A stretch of DNA of 64,000 nt. Origin: Clostridium simiarum. GTDB lineage: Bacteria > Bacillota > Clostridia > Clostridiales > Clostridiaceae. Positions 9,331 through 18,206 of the stretch are shown here, piece by piece. Position numbers and translations under genes: made by a program. The notes beneath the pieces are model-generated. The model worked only from the letters and a program-made list of their open reading frames with translations. It did not search any database and was not told the origin of the DNA. The stretch covers positions 186,001 through 250,000 of the forward strand of contig NZ_JAHLQL010000004.1 in the NCBI RefSeq assembly GCF_018919175.1, given 5' to 3'. Every line of letters starts with the position of its first letter. The stretch's first letter is position 1.

Positions 9331-9369
9331 TAGTCTGTAGTCTTATAATTATTATAGGATTACAGACTA
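9331..9369 (+). terminator. Terminator-like hairpin after the export gene
   Basis: A long imperfect palindrome (TAGTCTGTA... / ...TACAGACTA) with up to 19 paired positions including two G-U pairs, followed by a T-rich stretch (TATATTTTATT). It lies about 75 bases after the stop codon. Confidence 0.65.
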
Positions 9370-9427
9370 TATTTTATTATCATTTTAATTTGTTTGAATT
9401 TTTATGTAGAAGAAATAATTTTCATTA

Positions 9428-9436
9428 TGATATAAT
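9428..9436 (+). promoter_or_regulatory. Extended -10 promoter for the MoxR operon
   Basis: TGATATAAT is a TGN-extended -10 with a perfect TATAAT. No convincing -35 is present. It would give a leader of about 80 bases that includes the unusual hairpin at 9484-9510. Confidence 0.6.
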
Positions 9437-9473
9437 AATTGTATATTATTTCTGAATTTTAAAAGGGATATTG

Positions 9474-9522
9474 AAAGGAGGGGCTATTTAAGAGGGGGAT
9501 TCTTAAATAGTGAATTAGTATG
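9474..9522 (+). promoter_or_regulatory. Ribosome binding site split from the start codon by a hairpin
   Basis: A strong Shine-Dalgarno AAAGGAGG (9474-9481) lies 38 bases before the ATG, too far for normal initiation. Between them CTATTTAAGA (9484-9493) and TCTTAAATAG (9501-9510) form a perfect 10-bp stem with loop GGGGGAT. If the stem folds, the effective spacing falls to about 11 bases. The G-rich loop could alternatively act as a weaker ribosome binding site. Confidence 0.6.
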
Positions 9523-10470
9523 GATGTTAATAAGTTTGTGGAGTTTAGAGAAAAGGCTTTAGAAAATGTAGGAAAGGTAATTGTAGGTAAAAAGAATAAA
9601 ATAGATAAGATAATGGTTGCTTTTATTTGTTCTGGACATGTACTTTTGGAGGATGTTCCGGGACTTGGAAAAACAAAACTTGCAAAATCTTTAGCACAAA
9701 CCTTAAATTGCAGCTTTAAAAGAATACAATTTACACCAGATCTTTTACCTTCAGATCTTACAGGAATATATTATTATAATCAAAAAACATTAGAGTTTGA
9801 ATTTAAAAAAGGTCCTTTACTAAGTCAATTTGTCTTAGCTGATGAAATAAATAGAGCAACTCCTAGAACTCAATCTGCATTATTAGAATGTATGGAAGAG
9901 AGACAAATAACTGTAGAAGGAAATACATTAAAGCTAGGTAGACCCTTTTTTGTTATAGCCACAGAAAATCCTGTAGAGCAATTTGGAACCTTCCCTTTGC
10001 CTGAAGCTCAGTTAGATAGATTTTTCATAAAACTATCTATGGGATATCCAAGCTATATGGAAGAGATTGATATATTGGATAGATATAGAGAAAATGACCC
10101 ACTAGAAGAATTAACCTCAGTAATATCCTTAGAAGATATAGAATACCTTCAAAGTAATTATGTTTATGTAGAAGTTAAAGATAGTATAAAGAAATACATA
10201 GTTGATATAATAGGTGAAACTCGTAAGCATAAAAATATAGATTTAGGAGCATCGCCAAGAGCTACCATAGCTCTTATGAAGGGCTCTCAAGCTCATGCAG
10301 CCATTCATGGAAGAGATTATGTTATTCCTGAAGATGTGAAAGAGATGGCACCGGCTATTTTAAGTCATAGAATAATATTAAAAGCTGGAGGAGGAGCCTT
10401 TGATAATAAAGCAGAAGAGGTAATTGAAGATATATTAAATGCAGTTCACACTCCCTTAGAAGAGATATAG
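9520..10470 (+). CDS. MoxR-family AAA+ ATPase
   Basis: Chaperone-like ATPase of the MoxR class that generally helps assemble or mature partner proteins, typically encoded beside DUF58 genes. Walker A is EDVPGLGKTK and Walker B is LADEINRATPRTQSA; sensor 1 (VIATENPVEQFGTFPLPEAQLDRF) is intact. At 316 residues it has the standard length. It is the first gene of a three-gene operon, 10 bases ahead of the DUF58 gene. The ATG at 9520 is the only start that keeps the full N-terminus, despite the unusual distance to its Shine-Dalgarno. Confidence 0.93.
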   Translation: MDVNKFVEFREKALENVGKVIVGKKNKIDKIMVAFICSGHVLLEDVPGLGKTKLAKSLAQTLNCSFKRIQFTPDLLPSDLTGIYYYNQKTLEFEFKKGPLLSQFVLADEINRATPRTQSALLECMEERQITVEGNTLKLGRPFFVIATENPVEQFGTFPLPEAQLDRFFIKLSMGYPSYMEEIDILDRYRENDPLEELTSVISLEDIEYLQSNYVYVEVKDSIKKYIVDIIGETRKHKNIDLGASPRATIALMKGSQAHAAIHGRDYVIPEDVKEMAPAILSHRIILKAGGGAFDNKAEEVIEDILNAVHTPLEEI

Positions 10471-10480
10471 GGGTGAAAAT

Positions 10481-11608
10481 ATGAAGAGTTACTCTATATT
10501 TATTTTAGTTTTGCTAGCTTTTTATATCTTTGCAGAGTATACCAGAAGAAAAGGTTTTGAGCACCTTACTATAAAGAGAAGCTTAGATAAAAATAGAATA
10601 TTTCCTGGGGAACAATTTAATGTAATCACACAGATTGATAACGAAAAGAGATTTCCTGTATCTTTTTTAAATATAGAGGAAGAATATCCATTTGGATTTG
10701 AAAGGATTAAATTCAAAACTAGCCTAAAAAATGCTAATATGAATTACTATTCAAGTAGCTACACTATTTTAGGTTATGAAAGAATAAAAAGATATCATCC
10801 CTCTATTATAAATAAAAGAGGGGTTTATTATCTTAGGAATATATCCTTATCTTTAGGAGACATTTTTGGTTTCTCGAATTTAAAGCAGGAAAACGAGGAT
10901 TTCTTGGAGATAATAGTCTATCCTATAGTATTACCAGCAAAAAAAATATTCTTTGAAAACAATAGTATTCAAGGAGATATTGTGGTGAAAAGATGGATAT
11001 TTTCTGATCCTATATATATAAGAGGACTTAGAGAATATACAAGAGGAGACAGGATGAAGGATATCCACTGGAATTCTAGTCTTAGAATGAACAAACTTTT
11101 AGTAAAGGAGTATGAGTACACTTCAGAAAGAGAAGTGGTATTTGTTATAAATGTGCAGTGTTCTAAACCCTATTGGGCTTTTATGGATGGAGAAGCTATA
11201 GAAAGGGCTGTAGATATAGTAACTGCCTTATCCAATTGGACTATTAAACAAGGAATACCCACAGGAGTTTTAACTAATGCAAATATGATAAGTTATAAAG
11301 GTGAATTTAACAATGAAATATTACCAGGAGTGAATAATTTTAAAAGCATATTAGAGTTTGGAGCAAGAATGGATAAAGCACCTAAAGTAGAATTTGATGA
11401 ATTCTTAAAAGAAAAAGGAAAATACTTTAGGAAAAATTCCATCTATATAATTTTAACACCCTATATGAATGATGATATTATCAATGAAATAATAAAGCTT
11501 AGGAGATATGGTTTTATGATGAGGATAATAGATATTTCTAAAGAGGGCTCTCTTCCCGAAATAGATCATGTGGAAAAAATACATTATGAAGGGAAGGGAG
11601 AGATATGA
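10481..11608 (+). CDS. DUF58 domain protein, MoxR partner
   Basis: A 375-residue protein with a hydrophobic N-terminal segment (about 3-18), a beta-rich middle and the DUF58 signature in RGLREYTRGDRMKDIHWNSS, followed by a von Willebrand A-like fold. DUF58 proteins are usual partners of MoxR ATPases and are presumed to act at the membrane; no specific reaction is established. GGGGTGA lies just before the ATG. The stop overlaps the next start as ATGA, so translation is coupled. Confidence 0.88.
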   Translation: MKSYSIFILVLLAFYIFAEYTRRKGFEHLTIKRSLDKNRIFPGEQFNVITQIDNEKRFPVSFLNIEEEYPFGFERIKFKTSLKNANMNYYSSSYTILGYERIKRYHPSIINKRGVYYLRNISLSLGDIFGFSNLKQENEDFLEIIVYPIVLPAKKIFFENNSIQGDIVVKRWIFSDPIYIRGLREYTRGDRMKDIHWNSSLRMNKLLVKEYEYTSEREVVFVINVQCSKPYWAFMDGEAIERAVDIVTALSNWTIKQGIPTGVLTNANMISYKGEFNNEILPGVNNFKSILEFGARMDKAPKVEFDEFLKEKGKYFRKNSIYIILTPYMNDDIINEIIKLRRYGFMMRIIDISKEGSLPEIDHVEKIHYEGKGEI

Positions 11609-12861
11609 GTTGGCAAAAGAATATAAAGATGTTATTTTACACCTCTAAAATGTTAGCTATATTCATATGTTATGCAGTTGTTTCTAATGGTTTTGGTAAT
11701 ATGACTCCAGGATATCTAGATTTTTTAGTTGTATTTTTAATTATGATTTTAATGCAGTATCTTGATGGAAAAACAGGTAATAGATATCTCATAATTTTAG
11801 CACCACTTTTTATGAACTTTTTATTGTTTTTTATTATTTATGGAAAACAAGATTTTATACCCTATGCTTCTTTGGGAATATTAGTAACACTGATATTACC
11901 AAGATATGATTTAGAGAGGATTTCTTATAGTTACATCGCGGACAAGCTTAAACATAGTTTTATAACATTAGTACTATCAGTAGTATTGTATTTAAAAGTG
12001 GATAGAATATATGGAACTACTCTTTTAAGATATTATATATTTTTCATAGTTTTATCTGTGATAACTTTAAGAGAGGCGCGTAAGTTCGAATATAAGATTC
12101 AAAGAAAGAAAAGTGATGATTTAGTTAATACTTCTATATTAATATCTGTTTTACTCTTATCTACAAACTTTATTTATAATATATTTAAAACTATATTATC
12201 AACATTACTTAAAGTAATAAGCTTTATTATGGATAAGATAATATATGCCATACTATATTTATTAGGTGCACCTATAAATGCTTTTATAAATTTTATTCAG
12301 GATTTATTAACAAGAAACAACAGTAATGCTAATATGTCTTTAGTGGAACAAAAGGATCAATTACAGGATCTTAAAAACCTTCAAAATGAGCAGCAGCTTT
12401 TTTGGTCTATATTAGAGAATGTAATTAAGATAGCTATAGTGCTACTAGTTGTATATTTAATATATAGTACTATAAAGAAATATAGACATGGAAAAGTTAT
12501 TAAGGACGAAGGAGTTATAGAAGTAAGAGAAAAAATAGACAGAAAAAGGGTAAGCACTAAAAAGAGCCTTGCCATAAGGATGAAAGAGCTTTTAAAAAGA
12601 AAAACCTTAAATGAGAAGATATTTTATATATTTAGGGATTTTCAAGATAGAACTTTTAAAAAAGGATGGTTTAAACCTTATATGACATCAAAGCAGCTTT
12701 ATAATGTTACAAGGATCCATATTGAAGAAGATGAAAAAGTAAGATATATAACTCAATTATATAACGAAGCTAAATTCTCTAATCATTCTATAAAAGAAAA
12801 TGAAGTAAATGAATATAAAAAATGTTATAATGAAATAAAGGATAAAATTAACAGATCTTAG
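11605..12861 (+). CDS. Multi-pass membrane protein of the MoxR-DUF58 operon
   Basis: A 418-residue membrane protein. About six hydrophobic segments lie in residues 10-200, a further one follows around 215-235, and one at about 270-295 precedes a basic cytosolic tail of ~120 residues. The position matches the third gene of classical MoxR-DUF58-transglutaminase operons, and the tail (KPYMTSKQLYNVTR...) resembles DUF4129-type tails. I see no transglutaminase Cys-His-Asp core, so this may be a version that has lost or never had the enzyme domain. Function unknown. Confidence 0.75.
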   Translation: MSWQKNIKMLFYTSKMLAIFICYAVVSNGFGNMTPGYLDFLVVFLIMILMQYLDGKTGNRYLIILAPLFMNFLLFFIIYGKQDFIPYASLGILVTLILPRYDLERISYSYIADKLKHSFITLVLSVVLYLKVDRIYGTTLLRYYIFFIVLSVITLREARKFEYKIQRKKSDDLVNTSILISVLLLSTNFIYNIFKTILSTLLKVISFIMDKIIYAILYLLGAPINAFINFIQDLLTRNNSNANMSLVEQKDQLQDLKNLQNEQQLFWSILENVIKIAIVLLVVYLIYSTIKKYRHGKVIKDEGVIEVREKIDRKRVSTKKSLAIRMKELLKRKTLNEKIFYIFRDFQDRTFKKGWFKPYMTSKQLYNVTRIHIEEDEKVRYITQLYNEAKFSNHSIKENEVNEYKKCYNEIKDKINRS

Positions 12862-13254
12862 TTAATTTTATTACATTTGAGAAATTAAGAACTTAAAATT
12901 CATTATCAGGTTCTCGATCTAACTAAAAATTACTATATTTACATTAAATACCTTGTCGAAAAATAATAGTGCAAAGAAATTATCTAAAAATTTATATAAA
13001 ATTCGACAAGAATCATCTTCGAAAAGGACAACTTCCCAAGAGTGTTACTTTATTAACAGATATTAAATATCGCTAAAATGAAGTTTGTGTCATAATAGAG
13101 ATTAAATATTCTGAAAACTCAAACTATATTATGACAACTTTCTTGTGTTTTCAGTGATACTATAATAAGAAGGAAAATAACATTATATATATGAGGCATT
13201 ATAGTATTTCAAAATAGTTTAAATAAATGAAGTCATATTTTGGGGGGAGAGAAA
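12862..13254. promoter_or_regulatory. Leader region with two Spo0A-box matches and a long dyad
   Basis: No gene is visible. Two perfect Spo0A boxes occur in opposite orientation: TGTCGAA at 12954-12960 and its complement TTCGACA at 13002-13008; with flanks they form a 9-bp inverted repeat. Further on, TGTCATAATA (13088-13097) and TATTATGACA (13127-13136) form a perfect 10-bp dyad that extends to 14 bp if a 3-base bulge is allowed. A TATAAT lies at 13161-13166 without a good -35. The region suggests sporulation-linked control of the next gene (inference). Confidence 0.5.
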
Positions 13255-13608
13255 ATGATCATTGTTGAAAGCTTATCCAGAAGCGAAATAAAGGAAGAAG
13301 GAATGTACATATATTCCTACAGAATGACAAAGGGAAATATTACTTTATCTACAGAAGATTCTAGCATAGAGGTTCAGTCCTATGGAATTGAAGTTGAAAG
13401 GCAGGACTTATTGAATGGAGTAGTGGTAAATATTGAAAGAGATTCGCTAAAAAGCATTAGCCCTCAGAGACATAAAGTTCATAATCTTTTAAGGGTTTTA
13501 TACGAAGGTAAGGTATCGCCTATCCATTTTATAGATATAATAGGAGAACATGTAGATTCATATATAGAGGATTTCGAAGATAATTTTTATAGCATAGCAA
13601 CGAATTAA
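13255..13608 (+). CDS. Small conserved clostridial protein, DUF6514-like
   Basis: A 117-residue soluble protein. The start is placed at the ATG at 13255, directly after GGGGGGAGA; a TTG 15 bases earlier falls inside the ribosome binding site. It begins MIIVESLSRSEIKEEG and ends with an acidic stretch (DSYIEDFEDNFYSIATN). It resembles the DUF6514 family of Clostridia; the family name is from memory and function is unknown. It is monocistronic, preceded by Spo0A-box matches and followed by a hairpin, so a role in sporulation entry is a reasonable guess only. Confidence 0.7.
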   Translation: MIIVESLSRSEIKEEGMYIYSYRMTKGNITLSTEDSSIEVQSYGIEVERQDLLNGVVVNIERDSLKSISPQRHKVHNLLRVLYEGKVSPIHFIDIIGEHVDSYIEDFEDNFYSIATN

Positions 13609-13620
13609 GTTATTATAGAG

Positions 13621-13665
13621 AACGCAGGAATATCTTGAGGCTTTCCTAAAGATGAATCCTGCGTT
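13621..13665 (+). terminator. Hairpin after the DUF6514-like gene
   Basis: AACGCAGGA (13621-13629) pairs perfectly with TCCTGCGTT (13657-13665), and the inner part can pair further. There is no proper T run, so this may be a terminator of low strength or an mRNA-end stabiliser. Confidence 0.55.
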
Positions 13666-13671
13666 CCCTTA

Positions 13672-13680
13672 TGTTATAAT
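13672..13680 (+). promoter_or_regulatory. Extended -10 promoter for acpS-nnr operon
   Basis: TGTTATAAT is a TGN-extended perfect -10, about 90 bases before the acpS start. No good -35 is visible. Confidence 0.5.
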
Positions 13681-13772
13681 GAAACATATAAAAAAATCCC
13701 ACAAATCAATAGAAATGCTGGATTATAGTTTATTTTATGCTTGTATTTCTTTATGAAGAGGTGAATATTATT

Positions 13773-14162
13773 ATGAATATACATGGAATAGGTACAGATA
13801 TAATAGAAATAGAGAGAGTGCAAAATGCTATTGAAAAGAATTCAAAATTTATGCATAGAGTATTCACTGATAGGGAATTAGAATACTACAATTATAAAAA
13901 AAATTATGAAAGTATTGCTGGAGGATTTGCATCTAAAGAGGCAGTGAGCAAAGCGATAGGTACAGGATTTAGAGGATTTAATTTTAGTGATATTGAAGTT
14001 TTAAGAGATAATCTAGGGAAACCATTAGTAATATTATCAAAGAAAGCAGAAGAAGTGTTAAAAAATACATTTAGAAGTAGACAAAAGGATTATAAAATTC
14101 ATTTGTCTATTTCACATAATAAGAGTACAGCCATAGCTTATGCTATAGTGGAGGTGTTTTGA
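13773..14162 (+). CDS. acpS: Holo-[acyl-carrier-protein] synthase AcpS
   Basis: Transfers phosphopantetheine from coenzyme A to acyl carrier protein, activating fatty-acid synthesis. The start was moved to the ATG at 13773, preceded by GAGGTGAAT; an ATG 36 bases upstream lacks a ribosome binding site. Family motifs GTDIIEIERV and FASKEAVSKAIGTG are intact, including the magnesium-binding Asp and Glu. Length is 129 residues, as usual. The stop lies directly against the ATG of the next gene, so both are translated from one message, an arrangement common in Firmicutes. Confidence 0.95.
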   Translation: MNIHGIGTDIIEIERVQNAIEKNSKFMHRVFTDRELEYYNYKKNYESIAGGFASKEAVSKAIGTGFRGFNFSDIEVLRDNLGKPLVILSKKAEEVLKNTFRSRQKDYKIHLSISHNKSTAIAYAIVEVF

Positions 14163-15674
14163 ATGAACATAGCAACAGCAGAAATAATGAAAGAGATAGA
14201 TAAATATACTATAGATAAAGTGAAAATTCCGGGTATAGTTTTAATGGAAAATGCAGCACTGAGAGTTATAAAAAATTTGGACTTGAGTAATAATCAAAAT
14301 TTTGTAGTAGTATGTGGAAGTGGAAATAACGGTGGAGATGGGTTTGCAGTGGCAAGACATCTTATATTACAAGATAAAAGTGTAGAGGTGTTTTTAATAG
14401 GTCAAGGCAGTATCTTAAGTGAAGATGCCAAGTTAAACTATAATATTCTTAAAAATATGGGAGTAGAAATAAATAATATATCAAATTTAGATGATATACA
14501 TGCCCTTCGAAATTCTCTTTTATATAGCCAAGTTACGATAGATGCTATCTTTGGTACTGGGCTTAAAAGGCAGCTGGAGGAGCCTTATGATTCAGCTATA
14601 TCTATAATAAATGAAAACAGTAAATATGTGATTTCCATAGATACTCCATCAGGAATGGATAGTAATAACGGTAAAGCTCTTGGAAATTGTATAAAGGCTG
14701 ACAAAACTATAAGCTTTCAGCTTTATAAAAGGGGCTTTTTAGGATATGGAACTGATAAATATACAGGAGAAATTATTGTAGAAGATATAGGTATACCAAC
14801 ATTTGTAATAGAAAGATTTCATAAAAATGAGTTTATGTTAGAGGAAGATATGATAAGACATTTTATAACCTCTAGAGATAGATATGCTTACAAAGGAGAC
14901 TATGGAAGAACTACAGTTATTGCAGGGTCTATAGGATTTACAGGAGCTGCTTATATTACAACACAATCAGTAGTAAGAACTGGCGCTGGGCTTGTGACTT
15001 TAGCTTGTAGGGAGGAAATATATGAGACTTTAAGCTCTAAACTAATTGAGGCTATGGTAACACCCTTTTTAAAAGCAGAGGAGTTAAAGTATTTAATAGA
15101 TAAAAGTGATGTTATAGCTTTTGGACCTGGTATAGGTGAGGGAGATGATACATTAGAGATGTTAAAATACCTCATAAAAAATGCAAATTGCCCAATAGTT
15201 ATAGATGCTGATGGATTAAACGTGTTACAAGGGAATACAGATATTTTAGATAATAAAAAATCAACTGTAGTTTTAACCCCTCATCTTGGGGAGATGGCAA
15301 AGATAACTGGTCTATCTATTGACTATATAAGAGAAAATAGATTAGAAGTAGCAAAGAGCTTTGCAAAGGAAAAAGGAGTAATAGTACTCCTTAAGGGATA
15401 TCATACAGTGATAACAGATGGAGAAACCACCTATATAAATCCAACAGGAAATAGTGCCATGGCTTCAGGAGGCATGGGAGATTGTCTTACAGGTATAGTT
15501 GCAGGTTTTATATCTCAATTTCAAAGGCCTTTAGAATCTGCTTATTGTGCAGCTTTTATTCATGGATATATAGGGGAAAAGTTATCAAAGGATATGTTTG
15601 CAGTAAATGCATCTCATGTTCTAGAGTATATACCTTATGCTATAAAAAATATAAAGAAAAACAATTATAAATAG
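14163..15674 (+). CDS. nnr: Bifunctional NAD(P)H-hydrate epimerase/dehydratase
   Basis: Repairs hydrated NADH and NADPH. The N-terminal ~215 residues are the YjeF_N epimerase domain (VCGSGNNGGDGFAVARHL, FGTGLKR, DTPSGMD). The C-terminal ~270 residues are the ribokinase-fold ADP/ATP-dependent dehydratase with GPGIGEG, DADGLN and the diagnostic NPTGNSAMASGGMGDCLTG. The full fusion of 503 residues is intact. GGAGGTG precedes the start inside the end of acpS. Confidence 0.95.
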   Translation: MNIATAEIMKEIDKYTIDKVKIPGIVLMENAALRVIKNLDLSNNQNFVVVCGSGNNGGDGFAVARHLILQDKSVEVFLIGQGSILSEDAKLNYNILKNMGVEINNISNLDDIHALRNSLLYSQVTIDAIFGTGLKRQLEEPYDSAISIINENSKYVISIDTPSGMDSNNGKALGNCIKADKTISFQLYKRGFLGYGTDKYTGEIIVEDIGIPTFVIERFHKNEFMLEEDMIRHFITSRDRYAYKGDYGRTTVIAGSIGFTGAAYITTQSVVRTGAGLVTLACREEIYETLSSKLIEAMVTPFLKAEELKYLIDKSDVIAFGPGIGEGDDTLEMLKYLIKNANCPIVIDADGLNVLQGNTDILDNKKSTVVLTPHLGEMAKITGLSIDYIRENRLEVAKSFAKEKGVIVLLKGYHTVITDGETTYINPTGNSAMASGGMGDCLTGIVAGFISQFQRPLESAYCAAFIHGYIGEKLSKDMFAVNASHVLEYIPYAIKNIKKNNYK

Positions 15675-15721
15675 AATAATATAAACCTTTAAAGAATAAT
15701 AGTAATAGTGAAAAACTTATA

Positions 15722-15751
15722 TTGAGTTCTTAGTAAAATATTCAGTATAAA
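15722..15751 (+). promoter_or_regulatory. Possible promoter for the GerS-like gene
   Basis: TTGAGT (15722-15727), an 18-base spacer and TATAAA (15746-15751). This looks SigA-like; sporulation sigma-factor sites in this stretch were not clear enough to call. Confidence 0.4.
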
Positions 15752-15800
15752 ATTTTAAAAAGAATAATCTAATTGAATGATTATTGCTAAGGAGGATTTG

Positions 15801-16409
15801 ATGAAAAAAGATATAAGAATTATGCTATTATTCTTTTTAATTTTATCTTTACCTTTTGCTAATATTTCTTGTAAAAAACCAGCAAGGAATGTTGAAGAGG
15901 TATTAGATTTTATTAAGTCTATTGAGTCTTATGAAAGCTATGTAGAATATGAAATAAAAAATGATAAGAAGGCTAGTACAAAAAAAGCAAAGCAGTATTT
16001 TCATAAGGATGAAGGATATAGACTTGAATTAGAGCAGAAAAGAGTTTATGTATACAAAGAAGATTCCATAGAAGTAGAAGATATTGTTAATAATGCAAAG
16101 TACAGCTTGGATAATGATTTTGATGAACTATATAGATTCACCTTTATAGGCGAATATATAAAATATTTATATAGTAGTCAGGATATAAAATATTTTTGTA
16201 AAAATTTAGAAGGTAAAAACTACATGGTTGTAGAATTAATAATACCAGGAAATAATCGCAACCTCAAAACTGCATTCATGTATGTTGATCTTACAAAAAA
16301 CCTACCTGAAAAAATAGTTATCTTTGATGAGAGGGGGAATGAAAGGGTTAGTGCAATTTATAGAAATTTAGATATAAATATTGAATTGGACAAAAATCTT
16401 TTTAAGTAG
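15801..16409 (+). CDS. GerS-like germination lipoprotein
   Basis: A 202-residue predicted lipoprotein. The start is the ATG at 15801 after a perfect AAGGAGG (15790-15796); an upstream in-frame ATG overlaps that site. A short hydrophobic signal (about 6-22) ends in ANISC with C24 as likely lipidated residue; the -3 position is not the usual Leu. The remainder resembles the LolA/LolB-like fold of outer-membrane lipoprotein sorting-type proteins used by GerS. In C. difficile, gerS lies next to alr2 and is needed for spore cortex hydrolysis; the same neighbour is found here, which supports the call. Orthology rather than mere resemblance remains inference. Confidence 0.72.
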   Translation: MKKDIRIMLLFFLILSLPFANISCKKPARNVEEVLDFIKSIESYESYVEYEIKNDKKASTKKAKQYFHKDEGYRLELEQKRVYVYKEDSIEVEDIVNNAKYSLDNDFDELYRFTFIGEYIKYLYSSQDIKYFCKNLEGKNYMVVELIIPGNNRNLKTAFMYVDLTKNLPEKIVIFDERGNERVSAIYRNLDINIELDKNLFK

Positions 16410-16534
16410 TAACATTAAATAATTCATAGAAAAATATCATTACTTAATAGTAGCTATGGCATAGAAAGATATTGAGATATTAAATTTAGATAACTAATTA
16501 GTCAGAGATGTAAGGTGTCAAGAGGTGCATGAAT

Positions 16535-17695
16535 ATGTTTAAAAGTATTAGACCAGTATGGGTAGAAATTAATTTAGATAATTTAAGCTATAATTTAAGG
16601 CAAGTTAGAAAGATTACCAAAGATAAGGAAATAATAGCAGTTATAAAAGCAGATGCATACGGACATGGGGCCTTAGGATTAGTGCATACCTTATTGGAAG
16701 AAAAGGTTAAAAGATTAGGAGTAGCTATAATAACTGAAGCTATGGAACTAAGAAGAGGAGGAGTTCAGGCACCTATTATGATACTTGGATATACCCCACT
16801 TACTTTTGCTAAAGAGCTTATAGGTTATGATATTGAGCAAACTGTCTATTCCTACGAGTATGCAGAAGAGCTATCAAAAGAGGCAAAAAAGTATAATAAA
16901 AAGGCTAAGATTCATATTGCCTTAGATACAGGTATGGGTAGAATAGGTTTTTTACCTAATGAAGAAAGCCTTCAATGGGTATATAAAATAAGTAAGCTGC
17001 CTAACATATCAATAGAGGGATTATTTTCTCATTTTTCATCTGCAGATGAAAAAGATAAAGAATATACCTATCTTCAATTAAAGAAGTTTAATTGGTTTTG
17101 TGAAAAACTAGAATGTATGGGGGTAAACGTAGGGGTCAAGCATATAGCTAATAGTGCAGCCACTATAGAGTTACCAGACACGCATTTTGATGCAGTAAGA
17201 TTAGGTATGATAATGTATGGATATTATCCATCAAAAGAAGTAGACAAAACAAATATAGATTTAAAACCTGTGATGACTATTAAAACTAATATAATACACG
17301 TTAAGACGTTACTAAGTGGCGAGTACATAAGTTACGGTAGAAGGTTCCAAACAGAGAGAGAAAGCATCATAGCCACATTACCTGTAGGTTACGCTGATGG
17401 ATATAATAGTTTACTTTTTAATAAAGGTAAAGTTATAATAAACGGAAAGTTAGCGCCTGTAGTAGGAAGGATTTGCATGGATCAGTGTATGGTAGATGTA
17501 ACAGACATTGAATCTGTAAATGTGGGGGATGAGGTAATAATCATGGGGTCCCAAGGTGGGGCTAAGTTTGATGCTGAAGATATAGCAGAAGCCATAGGAA
17601 CTATTAACTATGAAGTTATGTGTATGATAAGTAAAAGGGTTCCTAGAGTCTATATAAAAAATGGTGAAGTGATTAAAATAAGAAATTATATCTAA
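16535..17695 (+). CDS. alr: Alanine racemase
   Basis: Pyridoxal-phosphate enzyme interconverting L- and D-alanine for peptidoglycan. The PLP lysine lies in [11 protein letters not shown] and the catalytic tyrosine in SYGRRF; the C-terminal [14 protein letters not shown] motif ([14 protein letters not shown]) is intact. The start is set to the ATG at 16535, which has AGAGGTG at proper distance; the ATG six bases earlier is too close to it. Length is 386 residues. It follows the GerS-like gene and precedes a toxin-antitoxin pair, the alr-ndoAI-ndoA order known from Bacillus. D-alanine supply may also bear on spore germination, as L-alanine is a common germinant (inference). Confidence 0.96.
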   Translation: MFKSIRPVWVEINLDNLSYNLRQVRKITKDKEIIAVIKADAYGHGALGLVHTLLEEKVKRLGVAIITEAMELRRGGVQAPIMILGYTPLTFAKELIGYDIEQTVYSYEYAEELSKEAKKYNKKAKIHIALDTGMGRIGFLPNEESLQWVYKISKLPNISIEGLFSHFSSADEKDKEYTYLQLKKFNWFCEKLECMGVNVGVKHIANSAATIELPDTHFDAVRLGMIMYGYYPSKEVDKTNIDLKPVMTIKTNIIHVKTLLSGEYISYGRRFQTERESIIATLPVGYADGYNSLLFNKGKVIINGKLAPVVGRICMDQCMVDVTDIESVNVGDEVIIMGSQGGAKFDAEDIAEAIGTINYEVMCMISKRVPRVYIKNGEVIKIRNYI

Positions 17696-17832
17696 ATATA
17701 ATAAAAAATTAAAATAAACACCAAATCCATTTTAAAAAAATTAAAGAGTATGAAAAACACAATTAATGTCAAAAATTAGAATGTAACCATTAATCTTCCT
17801 GTAATAATTTGATGAAAAATCACATAAATCCT

Positions 17833-17862
17833 TTGACATATTGACGAATGTTGTACTATAAT
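17833..17862 (+). promoter_or_regulatory. SigA promoter for the toxin-antitoxin pair
   Basis: TTGACA (17833-17838), an 18-base spacer and TATAAT (17857-17862): both hexamers match the consensus perfectly. It gives the pair its own promoter independent of alr. The expected transcript starts near 17869 and contains TACAT at 17870-17874, the recognition sequence of EndoA-type MazF toxins. Confidence 0.8.
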
Positions 17863-17912
17863 TGGACTATACATATTTACGCTTTTGTAAAATAGGAGGT
17901 AAGTATAATAGT

Positions 17913-18206
17913 ATGTCAAGATGTAAGAGATTAATGGTAACTCTCTCAGATGTACTCAAAGATGATGACAAAAAAAAGAGTCAATTTATTATGAGATCCG
18001 TAATACTATATATAGAGAGTAAAAATAATAGCATAGAAAACATGAAAGATGGATACCTTGAAATGGCTTCCATTAACTTAGAATACTCAGAATTAGGTTG
18101 TGCATGTGAATATGAAGAATGTTTAGAATATGAGACATGGCTTTCGGAGAGTGATTTGTCTAATGACAACGATGGTAGTGAAAAGAGGAGATATATATTA
18201 TGCTGA
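17913..18206 (+). CDS. MazE/EndoAI-type antitoxin, ribbon-helix-helix
   Basis: Antitoxin that neutralises the following RNase and, in the family, represses its own operon. The 97-residue reading begins [15 protein letters not shown], matching a ribbon-helix-helix strand near the N-terminus, with an acidic C-terminal half ([16 protein letters not shown]...) that would bind the toxin. AGGAGG (17893-17898) is 14 bases from this ATG, a little long; no better start is present. The end overlaps the toxin start by 35 bases, so translation is coupled. Confidence 0.85.
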   Translation: MSRCKRLMVTLSDVLKDDDKKKSQFIMRSVILYIESKNNSIENMKDGYLEMASINLEYSELGCACEYEECLEYETWLSESDLSNDNDGSEKRRYILC

